Shown: positions 28,676 through 38,030 of the stretch, in pieces
Layout: each line of letters begins with the position of its first letter
How positions within the stretch are numbered: the stretch's first letter is position 1
Origin: JAWKHR01 sp041394725
GTDB taxonomy: Bacteria; Acidobacteriota; Vicinamibacteria; Vicinamibacterales; SCN-69-37
Direction: 5' to 3'
DNA: 64,000 bases
Assembly: GCA_041394725.1 (NCBI GenBank)
Contig: JAWKHR010000037.1
Coordinates: 1-64,000, forward strand
Notes under the pieces: generated by a model
What the model was told of the DNA's origin: nothing
The model's database searches: none
What the model saw: only the letters and a program-made list of their open reading frames with translations
Position numbers and translations under genes: made by a program

Positions 28676-30877
28676 GTGTCGCGCCTGCTGATCGTCTCCA
28701 ATCGCCTGCCCGTGACGCTCGCCCTGCAGGGCAGCAATGCGTTCACGCTGCGCGCCTCGTCGGGCGGCCTGGCCACCGCCATGCGCGGCGTCCACGCCGA
28801 CGCCGATTCGCTCTGGATCGGCAACGTCGGCGACCTGGGCCGGCTCTCGCGCGAGGGGCGGACGGCGCTCGACGAGGAGCTGGGGCGGCGCCGGCTGGTC
28901 TCCGTTCCGCTCACGGCGTCCGAGATCTCGCTCTACTACAACGGCTTCTCGAACGCGGTGCTCTGGCCGCTGTTCCACTACCTGCTGGACAAGGTCCGGC
29001 TCGACGTGGCCAACGAATGGCGCGCCTACAAGGCCGTCAACCAGCGCTTCGCCGACGCCATCGTCCGGCACGTGGAGCCGGGCGACACCGTCTGGGTGCA
29101 CGACTATCACCTGGCGCTCGTGCCCGGCATGGTGCGCCCGCACGTCGAGGACGTGCGGATCGGCTACTTCCTGCACGTGCCCTGGCCCTCGTCGGACGTC
29201 TACCGGGTGCTGCCCCACCGGGAGGAGATCCTCCAGGGCCTGCTGGCGGCCGACGTCCTCGGCTTCCAGACCGAGGGCTACCGCCACAACTTCATCGAGT
29301 CGGCGGCGAAGGTCCTCGGCGTCGGCCTCGGCGTGGACACGGTGGTGTGGGAGGACCGCACCGTCCGCATCGGCGTGTACCCGATCGGGGTGGACGTCGC
29401 GCACTTCGCGCGCGTGGACCCGAAGATCGACGAGGCCGTGGCCCGGATCCGTCGGGCCACGCCCGGCAAGACGCGGCTGCTCGGCGTGGACCGGCTCGAT
29501 TACACGAAGGGCGTGCCGCGCCGGCTGCTGGCCATCGACCGGCTGCTCAACCGCGAGCCGCCGCTGCGCGACCAGGTCCACTTCATCCAGCTCGCGGTGC
29601 CGTCGCGCGAGAAGGTGGACGAGTACGCGGACCTGCGGCGCACGGTCAACGAGCTCGTGGGCCGGATCAACTCGCAGTACGGGTCGCCCACGGGCAGCCC
29701 GGTGCAGCTGCTCTACCGCAGCGTGGACGACGACGACCTGCTGTCGCTCTATCGATCCGCGGACGTGATGGTCGTCACGCCGCTGCGCGACGGGATGAAC
29801 CTGGTCGCGAAGGAGTTCGTCGCCTCGCGGCTCGACGAACGCGGCGTGCTGGTGCTGAGCGAGTTCGCGGGCGCGGCCGCCGAACTGGACGCCGCGGTCA
29901 CCGTCAACCCGCTCGACCTGAACGGCACCGCGTCGGCCATCCGCCGCGCGATGCTGATGTCGCCCGACGAGCAGGGCGTGCGCATGCGCCGGCTCCGCGA
30001 GGCCGTGCTCGCCTCGCCCGTGGACAACTGGGCGCGCAGCTTCCTCGACGACCTGACCCACGTCGCGCCGACCCCGCCCTCGGGCGTCTCGCCGCCGACC
30101 GTGCTCGAGACGCTGGTGGACGAGCTGGCCGCCGCGCGGCACCGCGTGCTGCTGCTCGACTACGACGGCACGCTCGTCCCGATCGAGCGGCTCCCGGATC
30201 TGGCGAGCCCGGATCCGCCGCTGCTCACGCTCCTCGGCGCGCTGGCCGATACCCCGGGCATGGAGGTGCACGTGGTCTCGGGACGGTCGCGCGACGTGCT
30301 GTCGCGGTGGCTGGGCGCGCTGCCGGTGTGGATGCACGCCGAGCACGGCTTCTGGACGCGCACGCCGAACGACACGTGGTCGCAGCGCAGGGACATCCCC
30401 GCGTTCCGGGAACCCGCGATCGAGATCATGCGGCGCTACGCGCGGGCCACGCCCGGGGCGATGGTGGAGCCCAAGGCGGCGTCGGTCGCCTTCCACATGC
30501 GCGGCGCCGACCCGCGGCTGGCGAGCGTGCGGCTCGACGAGCTGCGCGCGGAGCTGGCGGCGTCGCTCGGGTCCGACGCCGAGCTCATGGACGGCCACAA
30601 GGTGCTGGAGGTCCGGCCCGCCGGCGTCAACAAGGGGCGGATCGTCGAGGACATCCTGTCGTCGCGCGGCACCCCGCCCGCGGTCTTCGCCGCCGGCGAC
30701 GACCGCACCGACGAGGACATGTTCGCCGTGCTCGGGCCGGACGCGCTCACGCTGCGCGTCGGACCCGGCACGACGCGCGCGCGGTTCCGCGTGGCCACGC
30801 CGTTCGACCTGCGGCGGCTGCTCCAGCGGCTCATCGCGCCGTCACGTCCCGCCGGCGACCGCGCCGTCCACGCCTGA
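28676..30877 (+). CDS. otsA-otsB: Fused trehalose-6-phosphate synthase / trehalose-6-phosphate phosphatase
   Basis: A 733-residue bifunctional cytoplasmic protein that makes trehalose from UDP-glucose and glucose-6-phosphate in two steps. Residues 1-470 form a GT20 synthase: VSNRLPVTL at the start, SGGLATAM, DYHLALVPGMVR, LGVDRLDYTKG and PLRDGMNLVAKE. From about 488 a HAD phosphatase follows, with nucleophile motif DYDGTL (Asp about 494), VVSGR, and AAGDDRTDEDMF near 675. GTG 28676 starts the protein, and AGGGGCGGG lies just upstream. The GH15 gene follows by 12 bp. The fused form is known in some bacteria and eukaryotes. Confidence 0.93.
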   Translation: MSRLLIVSNRLPVTLALQGSNAFTLRASSGGLATAMRGVHADADSLWIGNVGDLGRLSREGRTALDEELGRRRLVSVPLTASEISLYYNGFSNAVLWPLFHYLLDKVRLDVANEWRAYKAVNQRFADAIVRHVEPGDTVWVHDYHLALVPGMVRPHVEDVRIGYFLHVPWPSSDVYRVLPHREEILQGLLAADVLGFQTEGYRHNFIESAAKVLGVGLGVDTVVWEDRTVRIGVYPIGVDVAHFARVDPKIDEAVARIRRATPGKTRLLGVDRLDYTKGVPRRLLAIDRLLNREPPLRDQVHFIQLAVPSREKVDEYADLRRTVNELVGRINSQYGSPTGSPVQLLYRSVDDDDLLSLYRSADVMVVTPLRDGMNLVAKEFVASRLDERGVLVLSEFAGAAAELDAAVTVNPLDLNGTASAIRRAMLMSPDEQGVRMRRLREAVLASPVDNWARSFLDDLTHVAPTPPSGVSPPTVLETLVDELAAARHRVLLLDYDGTLVPIERLPDLASPDPPLLTLLGALADTPGMEVHVVSGRSRDVLSRWLGALPVWMHAEHGFWTRTPNDTWSQRRDIPAFREPAIEIMRRYARATPGAMVEPKAASVAFHMRGADPRLASVRLDELRAELAASLGSDAELMDGHKVLEVRPAGVNKGRIVEDILSSRGTPPAVFAAGDDRTDEDMFAVLGPDALTLRVGPGTTRARFRVATPFDLRRLLQRLIAPSRPAGDRAVHA

Positions 30878-30889
30878 CCGCCGGCGACG

Positions 30890-32656
30890 ATGCGCCTCGA
30901 GTCCCTCTCGCTCGTCGGCAACTGCCAGTTCTCCGCGCTCGTCGGCGACGACGGCGACGTCCCGTGGTGCTGCCTGCCGCGCTTCGACGCCGAGCCGATC
31001 TTCGGCCGGCTGCTGGACCCCGACGGCGGCGGCTTCCGGATCGCGCCGGCCTCGGGGGAGCGCGGCACGCAGCGCTACCTCGAGAACACGAACATCCTCG
31101 AGACCCGGTTCGAGACCCCCGACGGCGCCTTCCGCCTCGTGGACTTCGCGCCGCGGTTCCGCCAGTTCGACCGCGTCTTCCGGCCGACGCAGCTCGTCCG
31201 GATCGTCGAGCCGCTCTCGGGCACGCCGCGGATCACCGCGACGTGCGACCCGCGGCTCGGCTTCTCGAAGGCGGAGCCGGCGCGGCTGTGGGGATCGCAT
31301 CACGCGTCGTTCCAGGGCTTCCCGACCGAGGTGCGGCTGACGACCGACGCGCCGCTCGCCTACCTGCAGGCCGGGACGCCGTTCGCGCTCACCCAGACGC
31401 GACGTTTCGTGCTGACCTGGGGCCGGCCGATCGAGGAGCCGCTCGCGCCGCTCTGCGACCGCTTCCTGCGCGAGACGGAAAGCTACTGGCGCCGCTGGGT
31501 GAAGCACTGCGCGGTGCCGCCCGAGTTCCAGCGCGAGGTCATCCGATCGGCGCTCGTGCTCAAGCTGCACTGCTTCGAGGACACGGGCGCCATCCTCGCC
31601 TCGACCACGACGTCGCTGCCCGAATGGCCCGGCCGCGGCCGGACCTGGGACTACCGCTACTGCTGGCTGCGCGACGCGTACTACGCGCTCAACGCGTTCC
31701 GCCTGCTCGGGCACTTCGACGAGCGCGAGCAGTTCGTGGACTACCTGCTGAACGTCTCGAGCTCGTCGCCGTCGCTCGACCTGGCGCCGCTCTACGGCGT
31801 GGACGGGCGGGTGGACCTCGACGAGCGCGCGCTGCCCGACTGGCAGGGCTACGAGGGCGAGGGCCCCGTGCGGGTGGGCAACGGCGCGGCCCGGCAGGTG
31901 CAGCACGACGTCTACGGCGAGATGGCGCTCGCGCTGGCGCCGGTCTTCCTCGACGAGCGGTTCGGCCGCGAGCGGACGCGGAGCTCGCTCGAGCTGCTGC
32001 TCGCGCTCGGCCGCAAGGCCATGGCGGTGGCGGGCCAGCCGGACGCCGGGATCTGGGAACTGCGCACCGACGCGACGCCGCAGACGTTCTCCAGCCTGAT
32101 GTGCTGGGCCGGCGTCGATCGCGTGGCGCGGGTGGCCGAGCGGCATGCGCCGGGCGCGCACGACGAGTTCCGCCGCGGCGCGAATACGATCCGCGAGCTG
32201 ATCGCCACGAAGGCCTGGAGCGATCGGCTCTGCGCGTTCGCCTCCACGTTCGGCGGCGACCAGGTGGACGCCTCGATTCTCCAGGCCGTGACGCTCCGCT
32301 TCCTCCCGCCCGAGGACCCGCGCATCGTCTCCACCGTGGACGCCGTGTGTCGCGAGCTGGATCATCACGGCTGGCTCCGGCGCTACGGGACCGACGACGG
32401 GTTCGGCGCGCCGGAGGTGGCGTTCGTCATCTGCACCTACTGGCTGATCGAGTCGCTGGCCCGCATCGGCCGGCGGCGCGACGCGCGCGCGCTCCTCGCG
32501 CACACGCTCGAGGCGCTCTCGCCGACGGGCCTGCTGGCCGAGGACTGGGACCCGACCGACAAGCGCCTCTGGGGCAACTACCCGCAGGCGTACTCGCACG
32601 TCGGGCTGATCCACGCGGCGTTCGCGGCCTCTCCGACGTGGGCCGAGGTCGAGTAG
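30890..32656 (+). CDS. Second GH15 glucoamylase/trehalase-like enzyme
   Basis: A 588-residue GH15 protein without signal peptide, 12 bp after otsA-otsB. Landmarks parallel the first copy: GNCQFSALVGDDGDVPWCCLPRFD at the N-terminus (read in two parts), GRTWDYRYCWLRDAYYAL near 260, the general acid in DAGIWELRTD near 388, and LWGNYPQAYSHVGLI near the C-terminus. The direct coupling to trehalose synthesis makes trehalase or a related glucoside hydrolase the best guess. It may balance trehalose levels after stress. The two GH15 copies differ clearly in sequence, so they are not a recent duplication. Confidence 0.87.
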   Translation: MRLESLSLVGNCQFSALVGDDGDVPWCCLPRFDAEPIFGRLLDPDGGGFRIAPASGERGTQRYLENTNILETRFETPDGAFRLVDFAPRFRQFDRVFRPTQLVRIVEPLSGTPRITATCDPRLGFSKAEPARLWGSHHASFQGFPTEVRLTTDAPLAYLQAGTPFALTQTRRFVLTWGRPIEEPLAPLCDRFLRETESYWRRWVKHCAVPPEFQREVIRSALVLKLHCFEDTGAILASTTTSLPEWPGRGRTWDYRYCWLRDAYYALNAFRLLGHFDEREQFVDYLLNVSSSSPSLDLAPLYGVDGRVDLDERALPDWQGYEGEGPVRVGNGAARQVQHDVYGEMALALAPVFLDERFGRERTRSSLELLLALGRKAMAVAGQPDAGIWELRTDATPQTFSSLMCWAGVDRVARVAERHAPGAHDEFRRGANTIRELIATKAWSDRLCAFASTFGGDQVDASILQAVTLRFLPPEDPRIVSTVDAVCRELDHHGWLRRYGTDDGFGAPEVAFVICTYWLIESLARIGRRRDARALLAHTLEALSPTGLLAEDWDPTDKRLWGNYPQAYSHVGLIHAAFAASPTWAEVE

Positions 32657-32704
32657 CCCCCGCGGCGCGGTTCGCGCGCTGTGCTACTGTCGGGCCTCCA
32701 GCCC

Positions 32705-35327
32705 ATGCCCGTGGACGACGACGAGACCCGGCTCACGCCACCCGACGGCGACGACGACGCGACGCGGCTCTCCGGCTCGGGCCCGGGCCGCGCGCGACCG
32801 ACGCAGACCTCCGGATCCGGCTGGCTGACCAGTTCCGGATCGATCGACCACGGGCGCTTCGCTCCGGGCGAGATCGTCGACGGCCGCTATCGCATCATCG
32901 GCCTGATCGGCCGGGGCGGCATGGGCGAGGTGTTCCGCGCCGACGACCTGCGGCTCGGCCAGCCGGTCGCCCTGAAGTTCCTGCCGCCGGGCCTCGGCGA
33001 CGACCCGGTGCGGCTCGCGCAGTTCCACAACGAGGTCCGCACCGCGCGCCAGGTCTCGCACCCCAACGTCTGCCGTGTGTCCGAGGTGGACGGCCAGCTC
33101 TACCTGTCGATGGAGCATGCGGACGGCGAGGACCTCGCGGCGCTGTTGCGCCGGATCGGCCGGCTGTCGGAGGACAAGGCGCTGGACCTGGCGCGGCAGA
33201 TATGCCGCCCCGGCGCGGCACACGAGCGCGGCATCCTGCACCGGGACCTCAAGCCGGCGAACATCATGCTCGACGGCGACGTAGCGCGCGGCTGATGGAC
33301 TTCAGCCTCGCGAGCGTCGGCGCGGTCACCGACGTCCGCGCGGGCACGCCCGCCTACATGGCGCCGGAACAGCTGCAGGGCAGGGCCGTCACGGTGCGGA
33401 GCGACATCTTCGCGCTTCGGCCTCGTGCTCTACGAGCTGTTCACCGGCCGGCGCGTTCACCGCGACGTCGATCGGCGAGCCTCGTGCGGCAGCACGAGTC
33501 GGGCCTGACGACGTCGGTGTCGGACGTCGCGCGCGTGGACCCGTCCGTCGAACGCGCGATCGCCCGCTGGAAGCCGACCCGTCGCGCCGGCCCGCATCGG
33601 CACGCGCGGTGGCGGCCTCGCTCGGCGCCGTCGCGGCCGCCGCGGCCATCGCGGCCGGCGAAACCCCGACGCCCGAGATGGTCGCGGCCGCGGCAGGCCA
33701 GAGCCGCCGCGTTCGGCCCGGTGACCGGCGTCGCTGCTCGCCGCCATCGCCGGGCTCATCGTGGCTGGCGGCGCTGGCCGACCGGACGATCCTGCCGGCG
33801 CGCGTCCCACTGCCGAAGGCGCCGAAACGCCGTGCTGGCCGACCGCAGAGATCCGGCGCACGCTCGGCTACACGGAGCCTGTCGCCGACGCCACCGGCCG
33901 GTTCCGGGCATGACACCGACTTCCTCGCGTGGACCGCGCGCAACATCGGCGCCGGTGCGAACCGCACGCTCGAGACGGGCCGGCCGCCCGCCATCCCTTC
34001 TACCGGACGAGCCTGCGTCCGCTCGAGACGCCTGACCCGCTGGGCGGCCCGCAGATCGGGGACCCGCCGATGGACGTGGCCGGAATGACGCTCCTGGACC
34101 TGGATCCCGAGGGCCGCGCTCGTAGCTTCCGCGCCGTCCCGCCGTAGTCGTGGACCTGGCCGCGGCCGCCTCCGCGCCGTTCGACTGGACGATCGCTTTT
34201 GCGCTGGCGGAGCTGCCCCTCGACGCGTTCCATGAGGTGGCGCCCGGCCGCACGCCGCCCGACTTCGCCGACGAGCTGCAGGCGGGAAGGCACGGTGCCG
34301 GAGCTGCCGGGTCGCACGCTGCGGGTCGAACGGCTGCGTTCCGCGGCCGCCCGGACGCGGTTCGACATCGTCGCGCCGTGGTCGCGTGCCGCGCGCGACG
34401 TCGCGTTCGAGGCGCTTGGCACGAGCCGCTGCCATCGCCGGGACGCTCGGCGGTCATCGTCATCCTGCTGCCGATCGGGGCGGCGCTGCTGGCGCGGCAC
34501 AACGTGCGCCTGAACCGCGGCGACCGCCGCGGCGCGCTGTCGCTCGGCACGTTCACGTTCTTCCTGGCGATGGCGGTGTGGGCGGTGAGCCCGACGCACG
34601 GCACCGTCCTGGCGACGGGGTGGACCGATTCTTCATCGCGGTCGGCCTGGCACTGTTCCAGGCCGCGCTGCTGTATGCTGGTCTACTCGCGGTGGAACCG
34701 ACGGTGGCGCGTCTGGCCGCACGTGCTGATCACGTGGGCGCGCGTCTCGCGCGGCGGTCTCACGCGCGACCCGCTGGTGGGCCGCGACCTGGTGATCGGC
34801 ACGCTGCTCGGCCTGCCGCGACGACGGTCTCGTCGTACACCTGCTGCCGCTCGTCGGTCTCCTGAACCGATCCCGGGCGCGCCGGGGTTGACGACGATGC
34901 TGGGCGCGCGCTGGACGGCGCTGGCCGTGGGCAACCGGGTCCTGTGGTCGCTGCAGAACGCGCTCGTCGGCGTGCTGATCCTGACCGTGCTGCGCCTGGT
35001 CGTGCAGCGCGACGCGGGCCTCGATCCGGCGACTGGATCATCGCGGGCATCGTGACGCTCGTCTTCACGATCGTCTCGGCGCGGAGCAGCACGATCGACC
35101 GTACGTCTGGTTCACGCTCGCCTACGACCCTGCTCGCTGCTCTTCGTCGTCGCGCTGCTGATGCGGTTCGGGCTGGTGGCGTCCACGGTGATGTTCTTCG
35201 TGAACTCGCTGACCTCGGGCGAGCCGATGACGCTGATGGCACGAAGCTCTACGCGACGCCGTCGGCGTGGATGCTCGCGACGATCGCGGGCCTCGCGGTG
35301 ACGGGCTTCGGATGCGCGGGCCGGTGA
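32705..35327 (+). pseudogene. Membrane-tailed Ser/Thr protein kinase, broken by many frameshifts
   Basis: The N-terminal kinase domain reads normally: GRGGMGEVFRADD, VALKFLPPG, HPNVCRV, then GILHRDLKPANIML. The frame is then lost near 33280 and regained for LMDFSLASVGAV and AGTPAYMAPEQLQG. It is lost again near 33415 (FGLVLYELFTGRRVHRD follows in another frame), near 33480 and near 33570 (LEADPSRRPASARAVAAS). Downstream fragments in all three frames give the membrane part typical of this kinase family (WPHVLITWARVSRGG, LVGRDLVIGTLLGLP, FVVALLMRFGLVASTVMFF), ending at TGA 35325. Each fragment keeps good coding sense, so the many single-base indels may be assembly errors. A recently dead gene is the alternative. 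Confidence 0.8.
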
Positions 35328-35438
35328 GCCTCTGCTCGTCGCGCGACGCCTGAGCTGGCGGGGGCCGGCGAAGGGGCCTGACGACCCGTCGGCTGGCGCC
35401 ATGGGCTGACCGGCAGGTGAGCTAAGATCGGCGGAGGT

Positions 35439-35513
35439 CGGGGTGTAGCAGCTCTGGTAGCGCACCTGCCTTGGGCGCAGGGGTCCCGAGTTCGAATCTC
35501 GGCGCCCCGACCA
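35439..35513 (+). tRNA. tRNA-Pro (anticodon TGG)
   Basis: The acceptor stem CGGGGTG pairs with CGCCCCG, followed by A and an encoded CCA. The anticodon stem CCTGC/GCAGG encloses CTTGGGC with anticodon TGG, and the T arm CCGAG-TTCGAAT-CTCGG is perfect. The D arm reads GC-AGCTCTGGTAGCGC. A G seems missing from a GCGC/GCGC stem, and the variable loop is only 4 nt. This makes the gene 75 nt instead of the more usual 76-77 and fits the indel-rich stretch just before it. Confidence 0.88.
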
Positions 35514-35850
35514 GATTCAGGTCTTGTAGGTCACGTATAGGTCACAAGCGGGCGGGACCGTTCCGGGCCTGGAGGCAAGCTCCGCCGCGGGACCGAGGTC
35601 CCGCCACCGACGCTCAACGTGACGCTCACGTCGGGACAAGCGCACGACGCGTCCGCGTGTGTCGCCGGAGTTCCTTCGAATCTGTTCCTGTCCTTTGCCC
35701 TCCCGAAGGCCGCAACGCGAGGCTGCGAATCCAGGCGTTGACAGGCAGTTCGCGGTTGACTCCGCCCCCCTCCGCGAACTTAGTATCCATTCCAGCCACC
35801 TACATGGCTGCGCCCGGCGCTCCCCAAGCGCGTAGTCGAGGGACGGCCCC
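35514..35850. other. Intergenic stretch after tRNA-Pro
   Basis: These 337 bases hold no gene I can support. There is a short direct repeat TAGGTCAC-GTA-TAGGTCAC at about 35528-35546 next to the tRNA end, and two TTGAC boxes at 35738 and 35756. The second, with TTAGTA at 35780-35785 (18-bp spacing), is a reasonable sigma70 promoter for the small HTH gene. No integrase or clear attachment-site duplicate of the tRNA end was found. Confidence 0.5.
35756..35785 (+). promoter_or_regulatory. Candidate sigma70 promoter before the HTH gene
   Basis: TTGACT (35756-35761) and TTAGTA (35780-35785) are spaced by 18 bp in a locally AT-rich patch, about 65 bp before ATG 35851. Assigned by pattern only. Confidence 0.4.
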
Positions 35851-36126
35851 ATGTACGACCGCAGCGAGATACTCCGACTCGTCTGTTGGCACCTGGAACG
35901 CGCACCTGGACTGACCAGGTCCGAGCTTGCCGACCTCATCGGCGTCGATCGTCACACACTCAGCAGCAGCCTCACGGGCGCGGGCGCCAACCTCGATGAC
36001 CTTCGCGCGCAGGTCAGAGCCGCGAAGCTCGCTCGCATCCGAAGCGGCGACAAACTCCTGTCGGCCAGAGCTGGCCGGAGTCTTGGGATTCTCGTCAGCG
36101 TGCGCGAGCCCTCAAAGCGTGGCTGA
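35851..36126 (+). CDS. Small HTH protein (AraC-like helix-turn-helix)
   Basis: A 91-residue protein with a helix-turn-helix at about residues 20-42 (LTRSELADLIGVDRHTLSSSL), followed by a helical segment (LDDLRAQVRAAKLARI). The layout resembles the first half of an AraC-type DNA-binding domain, so it may be a truncated regulator or a stand-alone small one. No ligand domain is present. Base composition is less GC-rich than neighbouring kilobases. Confidence 0.55.
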   Translation: MYDRSEILRLVCWHLERAPGLTRSELADLIGVDRHTLSSSLTGAGANLDDLRAQVRAAKLARIRSGDKLLSARAGRSLGILVSVREPSKRG

Positions 36127-36268
36127 CGGAAGCTGCCGAGCCGGTCCAGCCGACGCGTCGCAGGACGAGTGACGGCAACCGGCCGCGCCACTACCAGCGA
36201 TCTCTTGCCACAGGAAGCGCGTTTTCGCCAGCGTGATTCAACGCGGTGTGAGAACGTTCGCCCACACC

Positions 36269-36754
36269 ATGGGCCTACATCCACTTCGAGCGCTCCGTGT
36301 CGTGACCTCCGGTCTGCTCGTGACAGCGGTTGTGGCGGCGTCATCGTCCGGCCAGGGCCATCCAGACTTCAGCGGGCGGTGGCACGTGGTCCGGCCGGAC
36401 TCGCGCGGAACGCCAACCTATGGGGATGCCTTTGTCGCGACACAAACCGATGCAACCCTGACGCTGCAACTGACGATCGGCGATCTGTCGTACGCCGCTC
36501 CGTACCGGCTGGACGGCACCGAGAGCAACTACGAACCCAGGGCAGGCGCCCGTCTGGCGGCCGTGGCCCATTGGGACAACTCGACGCTCGTGGTCGTGAC
36601 GCGGGCGATGCACCCTGTGCACCCGCAAGAAGTGACGCGACGGCTGCGGCTCGATGCCAGCGGACGCCTGCACGTCGAGACGGCTTTCAGTACGTCCGAC
36701 GAAACGACCACGACCGTGTACCAACGCGAGGAGGGGAACGATGTCAGGCCATGA
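36269..36754 (+). CDS. Secreted protein of unknown function
   Basis: A 161-residue protein with a signal peptide (GLHPLRALRVVTSGLLVTAV, cleavage after about residue 28) and a small beta-rich domain starting HPDFSGRWHVVRPD. The P-x-F-S-G-x-W opening is common in Acidobacteriota secreted proteins of lipocalin-like shape, but I cannot name a family. ATG 36269 is preferred to the GTG at 36233 because it places the hydrophobic core nearer the N-terminus. Neither has a clear ribosome-binding site. Its end overlaps the next start by 14 bases, so it is translated together with the DsbA-like gene. Confidence 0.65.
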   Translation: MGLHPLRALRVVTSGLLVTAVVAASSSGQGHPDFSGRWHVVRPDSRGTPTYGDAFVATQTDATLTLQLTIGDLSYAAPYRLDGTESNYEPRAGARLAAVAHWDNSTLVVVTRAMHPVHPQEVTRRLRLDASGRLHVETAFSTSDETTTTVYQREEGNDVRP

Positions 36755-37511
36755 CGCAACGCATCAGGAACGCGGCTCGAAACTGTGGGCACGGTCCAGA
36801 TCGGTGCTCGAAGCGGCAGCGACGCTGGGCATCCTCACGGTCTGCCTCGTGATCCTGTGGGATCGCGGACAACGCGCCGAGCCCTCCCGAACTCCGCCAT
36901 CCGCGCCGGCACGCTCCGCACCCGCGCCATTGCCCGAGGAACCGATCGACATCGGAACCGCCGCGAGTCGGGGTGCCGTCTCGGCTCCCGTTGGACTGCT
37001 GATCTTCTCCGACTTCCAGTGTCCGTTCTGCCAGCGCTTTGCGACCGATACCCTGCCGCTGATCGATTCGGAATACGTGGCTCGCGGCAAAGTGCGTCTC
37101 CTGGCAATGCAGTTTCCTCTGGATCGCATCCATCGTCAGGCGTTCCGAGCCGCGCAGGGTGCGGAGTGCGCCAGACAGCAAGGACGATTCTGGGCCTATC
37201 ACGACCAGCTCTTCGCCGCGCCTTCGGCGCTCGACGACGACTCGCTGATGCGCCGGGCGAACGACGTGGGCCTCGATCGGCAGGCGTTCACAGCTTGCCT
37301 CGCCGGCGGTAGCGCCGCGGAGGTGCGCGCAGGTCAGGAGCTGGGCGCCCGGCTGGGCATTGCCGGCACGCCCGGGTTCATCGTGGGACGGTTCACACCG
37401 GACGGCCGGCTGAAGGCCACGGCGCGCGTCTCGGGCGCCCGGCCACTGCCCGAGTTTCGGGCGGCGTTCGAGGTGGCGCTCACCAGCGACGCACGGCCGT
37501 CATCGAACTAG
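36741..37511 (+). CDS. Membrane-anchored DsbA-family thiol-disulfide oxidoreductase
   Basis: A 256-residue protein. ATG 36741 follows GAGGAGGGG. A transmembrane anchor lies at about residues 25-43 (AAATLGILTVCLVILW), then a Pro/Ala linker, then a DsbA/DSBA-like thioredoxin fold with active site Cys94-Pro-Phe-Cys97 in FSDFQCPFCQRF and the cis-proline loop GIAGTPGFIVG near residue 212. It should form or exchange disulfides on exported proteins. The next gene encodes a secreted protein with 20 cysteines, an obvious candidate substrate. Upstream it overlaps the secreted-protein gene. Confidence 0.85.
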   Translation: MSGHDATHQERGSKLWARSRSVLEAAATLGILTVCLVILWDRGQRAEPSRTPPSAPARSAPAPLPEEPIDIGTAASRGAVSAPVGLLIFSDFQCPFCQRFATDTLPLIDSEYVARGKVRLLAMQFPLDRIHRQAFRAAQGAECARQQGRFWAYHDQLFAAPSALDDDSLMRRANDVGLDRQAFTACLAGGSAAEVRAGQELGARLGIAGTPGFIVGRFTPDGRLKATARVSGARPLPEFRAAFEVALTSDARPSSN

Positions 37512-37539
37512 TTCGCTCCCCGAATGGAAGGAGGCTAGA

Positions 37540-38007
37540 ATGCACATACCGGTCTGGAACAGCGCGATGTGGCGAACGCTGCGGAACCTTGCTGCCCTCG
37601 TCGTCTTCGCGGCGTGGATGAGCGGTCCACCAGCACGCGCCGCGTTCGAGTGCGAAGAAACGCTCGACTGCGGCAACGGCAGTGATTCCTCCGTCTGTGT
37701 GAGCGGAGAATGCGTGTCGTGCGTGGAGGACCCCGGCCAGTGCGACAACTACACGTACGGCTCCGGCGGCAACCTGATCTCGCCGTTCTGCGAGGCCGCG
37801 AGCGGTCGGTGCTGGGAATGCACGGATTGTGGCGCGTTCGGCTGTGATCCGGAGCACCAGGAATGCAACGACTCGGGGAGCTGCACCGGATTCGAATGTG
37901 GCTGGGGTTGGGAGTGCAATGACGACGACACGTGTTCCAATTCCTGCTGGTACAGCTGGACGTGGTCTTGCCAGCTCGCCAGCTCCTGCGCGCCACCGTG
38001 CAGCTAG
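37540..38007 (+). CDS. Secreted cysteine-rich protein (20 Cys in about 121 mature residues)
   Basis: A 155-residue protein with AAGGAGG 6 bp before ATG 37540 and a signal peptide to about residue 34 (LRNLAALVVFAAW, then ARA). The mature part has 20 cysteines, an even number, in short spacings such as CVSGECVSC, CWECTDC and CSNSC, with many Asp, Glu, Gly and Trp. The Cys spacing recalls the dickkopf/EGF-like small disulfide domains seen in some myxobacterial and acidobacterial secreted proteins, but I cannot assign a family. It lies 28 bp after the DsbA-like gene. That pairing suggests a disulfide-stabilised exported product with its own oxidase. Confidence 0.75.
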   Translation: MHIPVWNSAMWRTLRNLAALVVFAAWMSGPPARAAFECEETLDCGNGSDSSVCVSGECVSCVEDPGQCDNYTYGSGGNLISPFCEAASGRCWECTDCGAFGCDPEHQECNDSGSCTGFECGWGWECNDDDTCSNSCWYSWTWSCQLASSCAPPCS

Positions 38008-38030
38008 TCTGCCTGGGGCCTTGAGAGTCT

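Noticed and set aside
29017..34035. Plus-strand frame of 1672 codons across otsA-otsB, GH15 and the kinase
   Set aside because: It runs out of frame through three recognised genes and is Arg/Ala/Pro-rich. Only its last third happens to include kinase fragments because of the frameshifts there.
35517..35939. Integrase or phage gene next to tRNA-Pro on the minus strand
   Set aside because: The reading has no tyrosine- or serine-recombinase motifs and looks like random Arg/Ser-rich translation.
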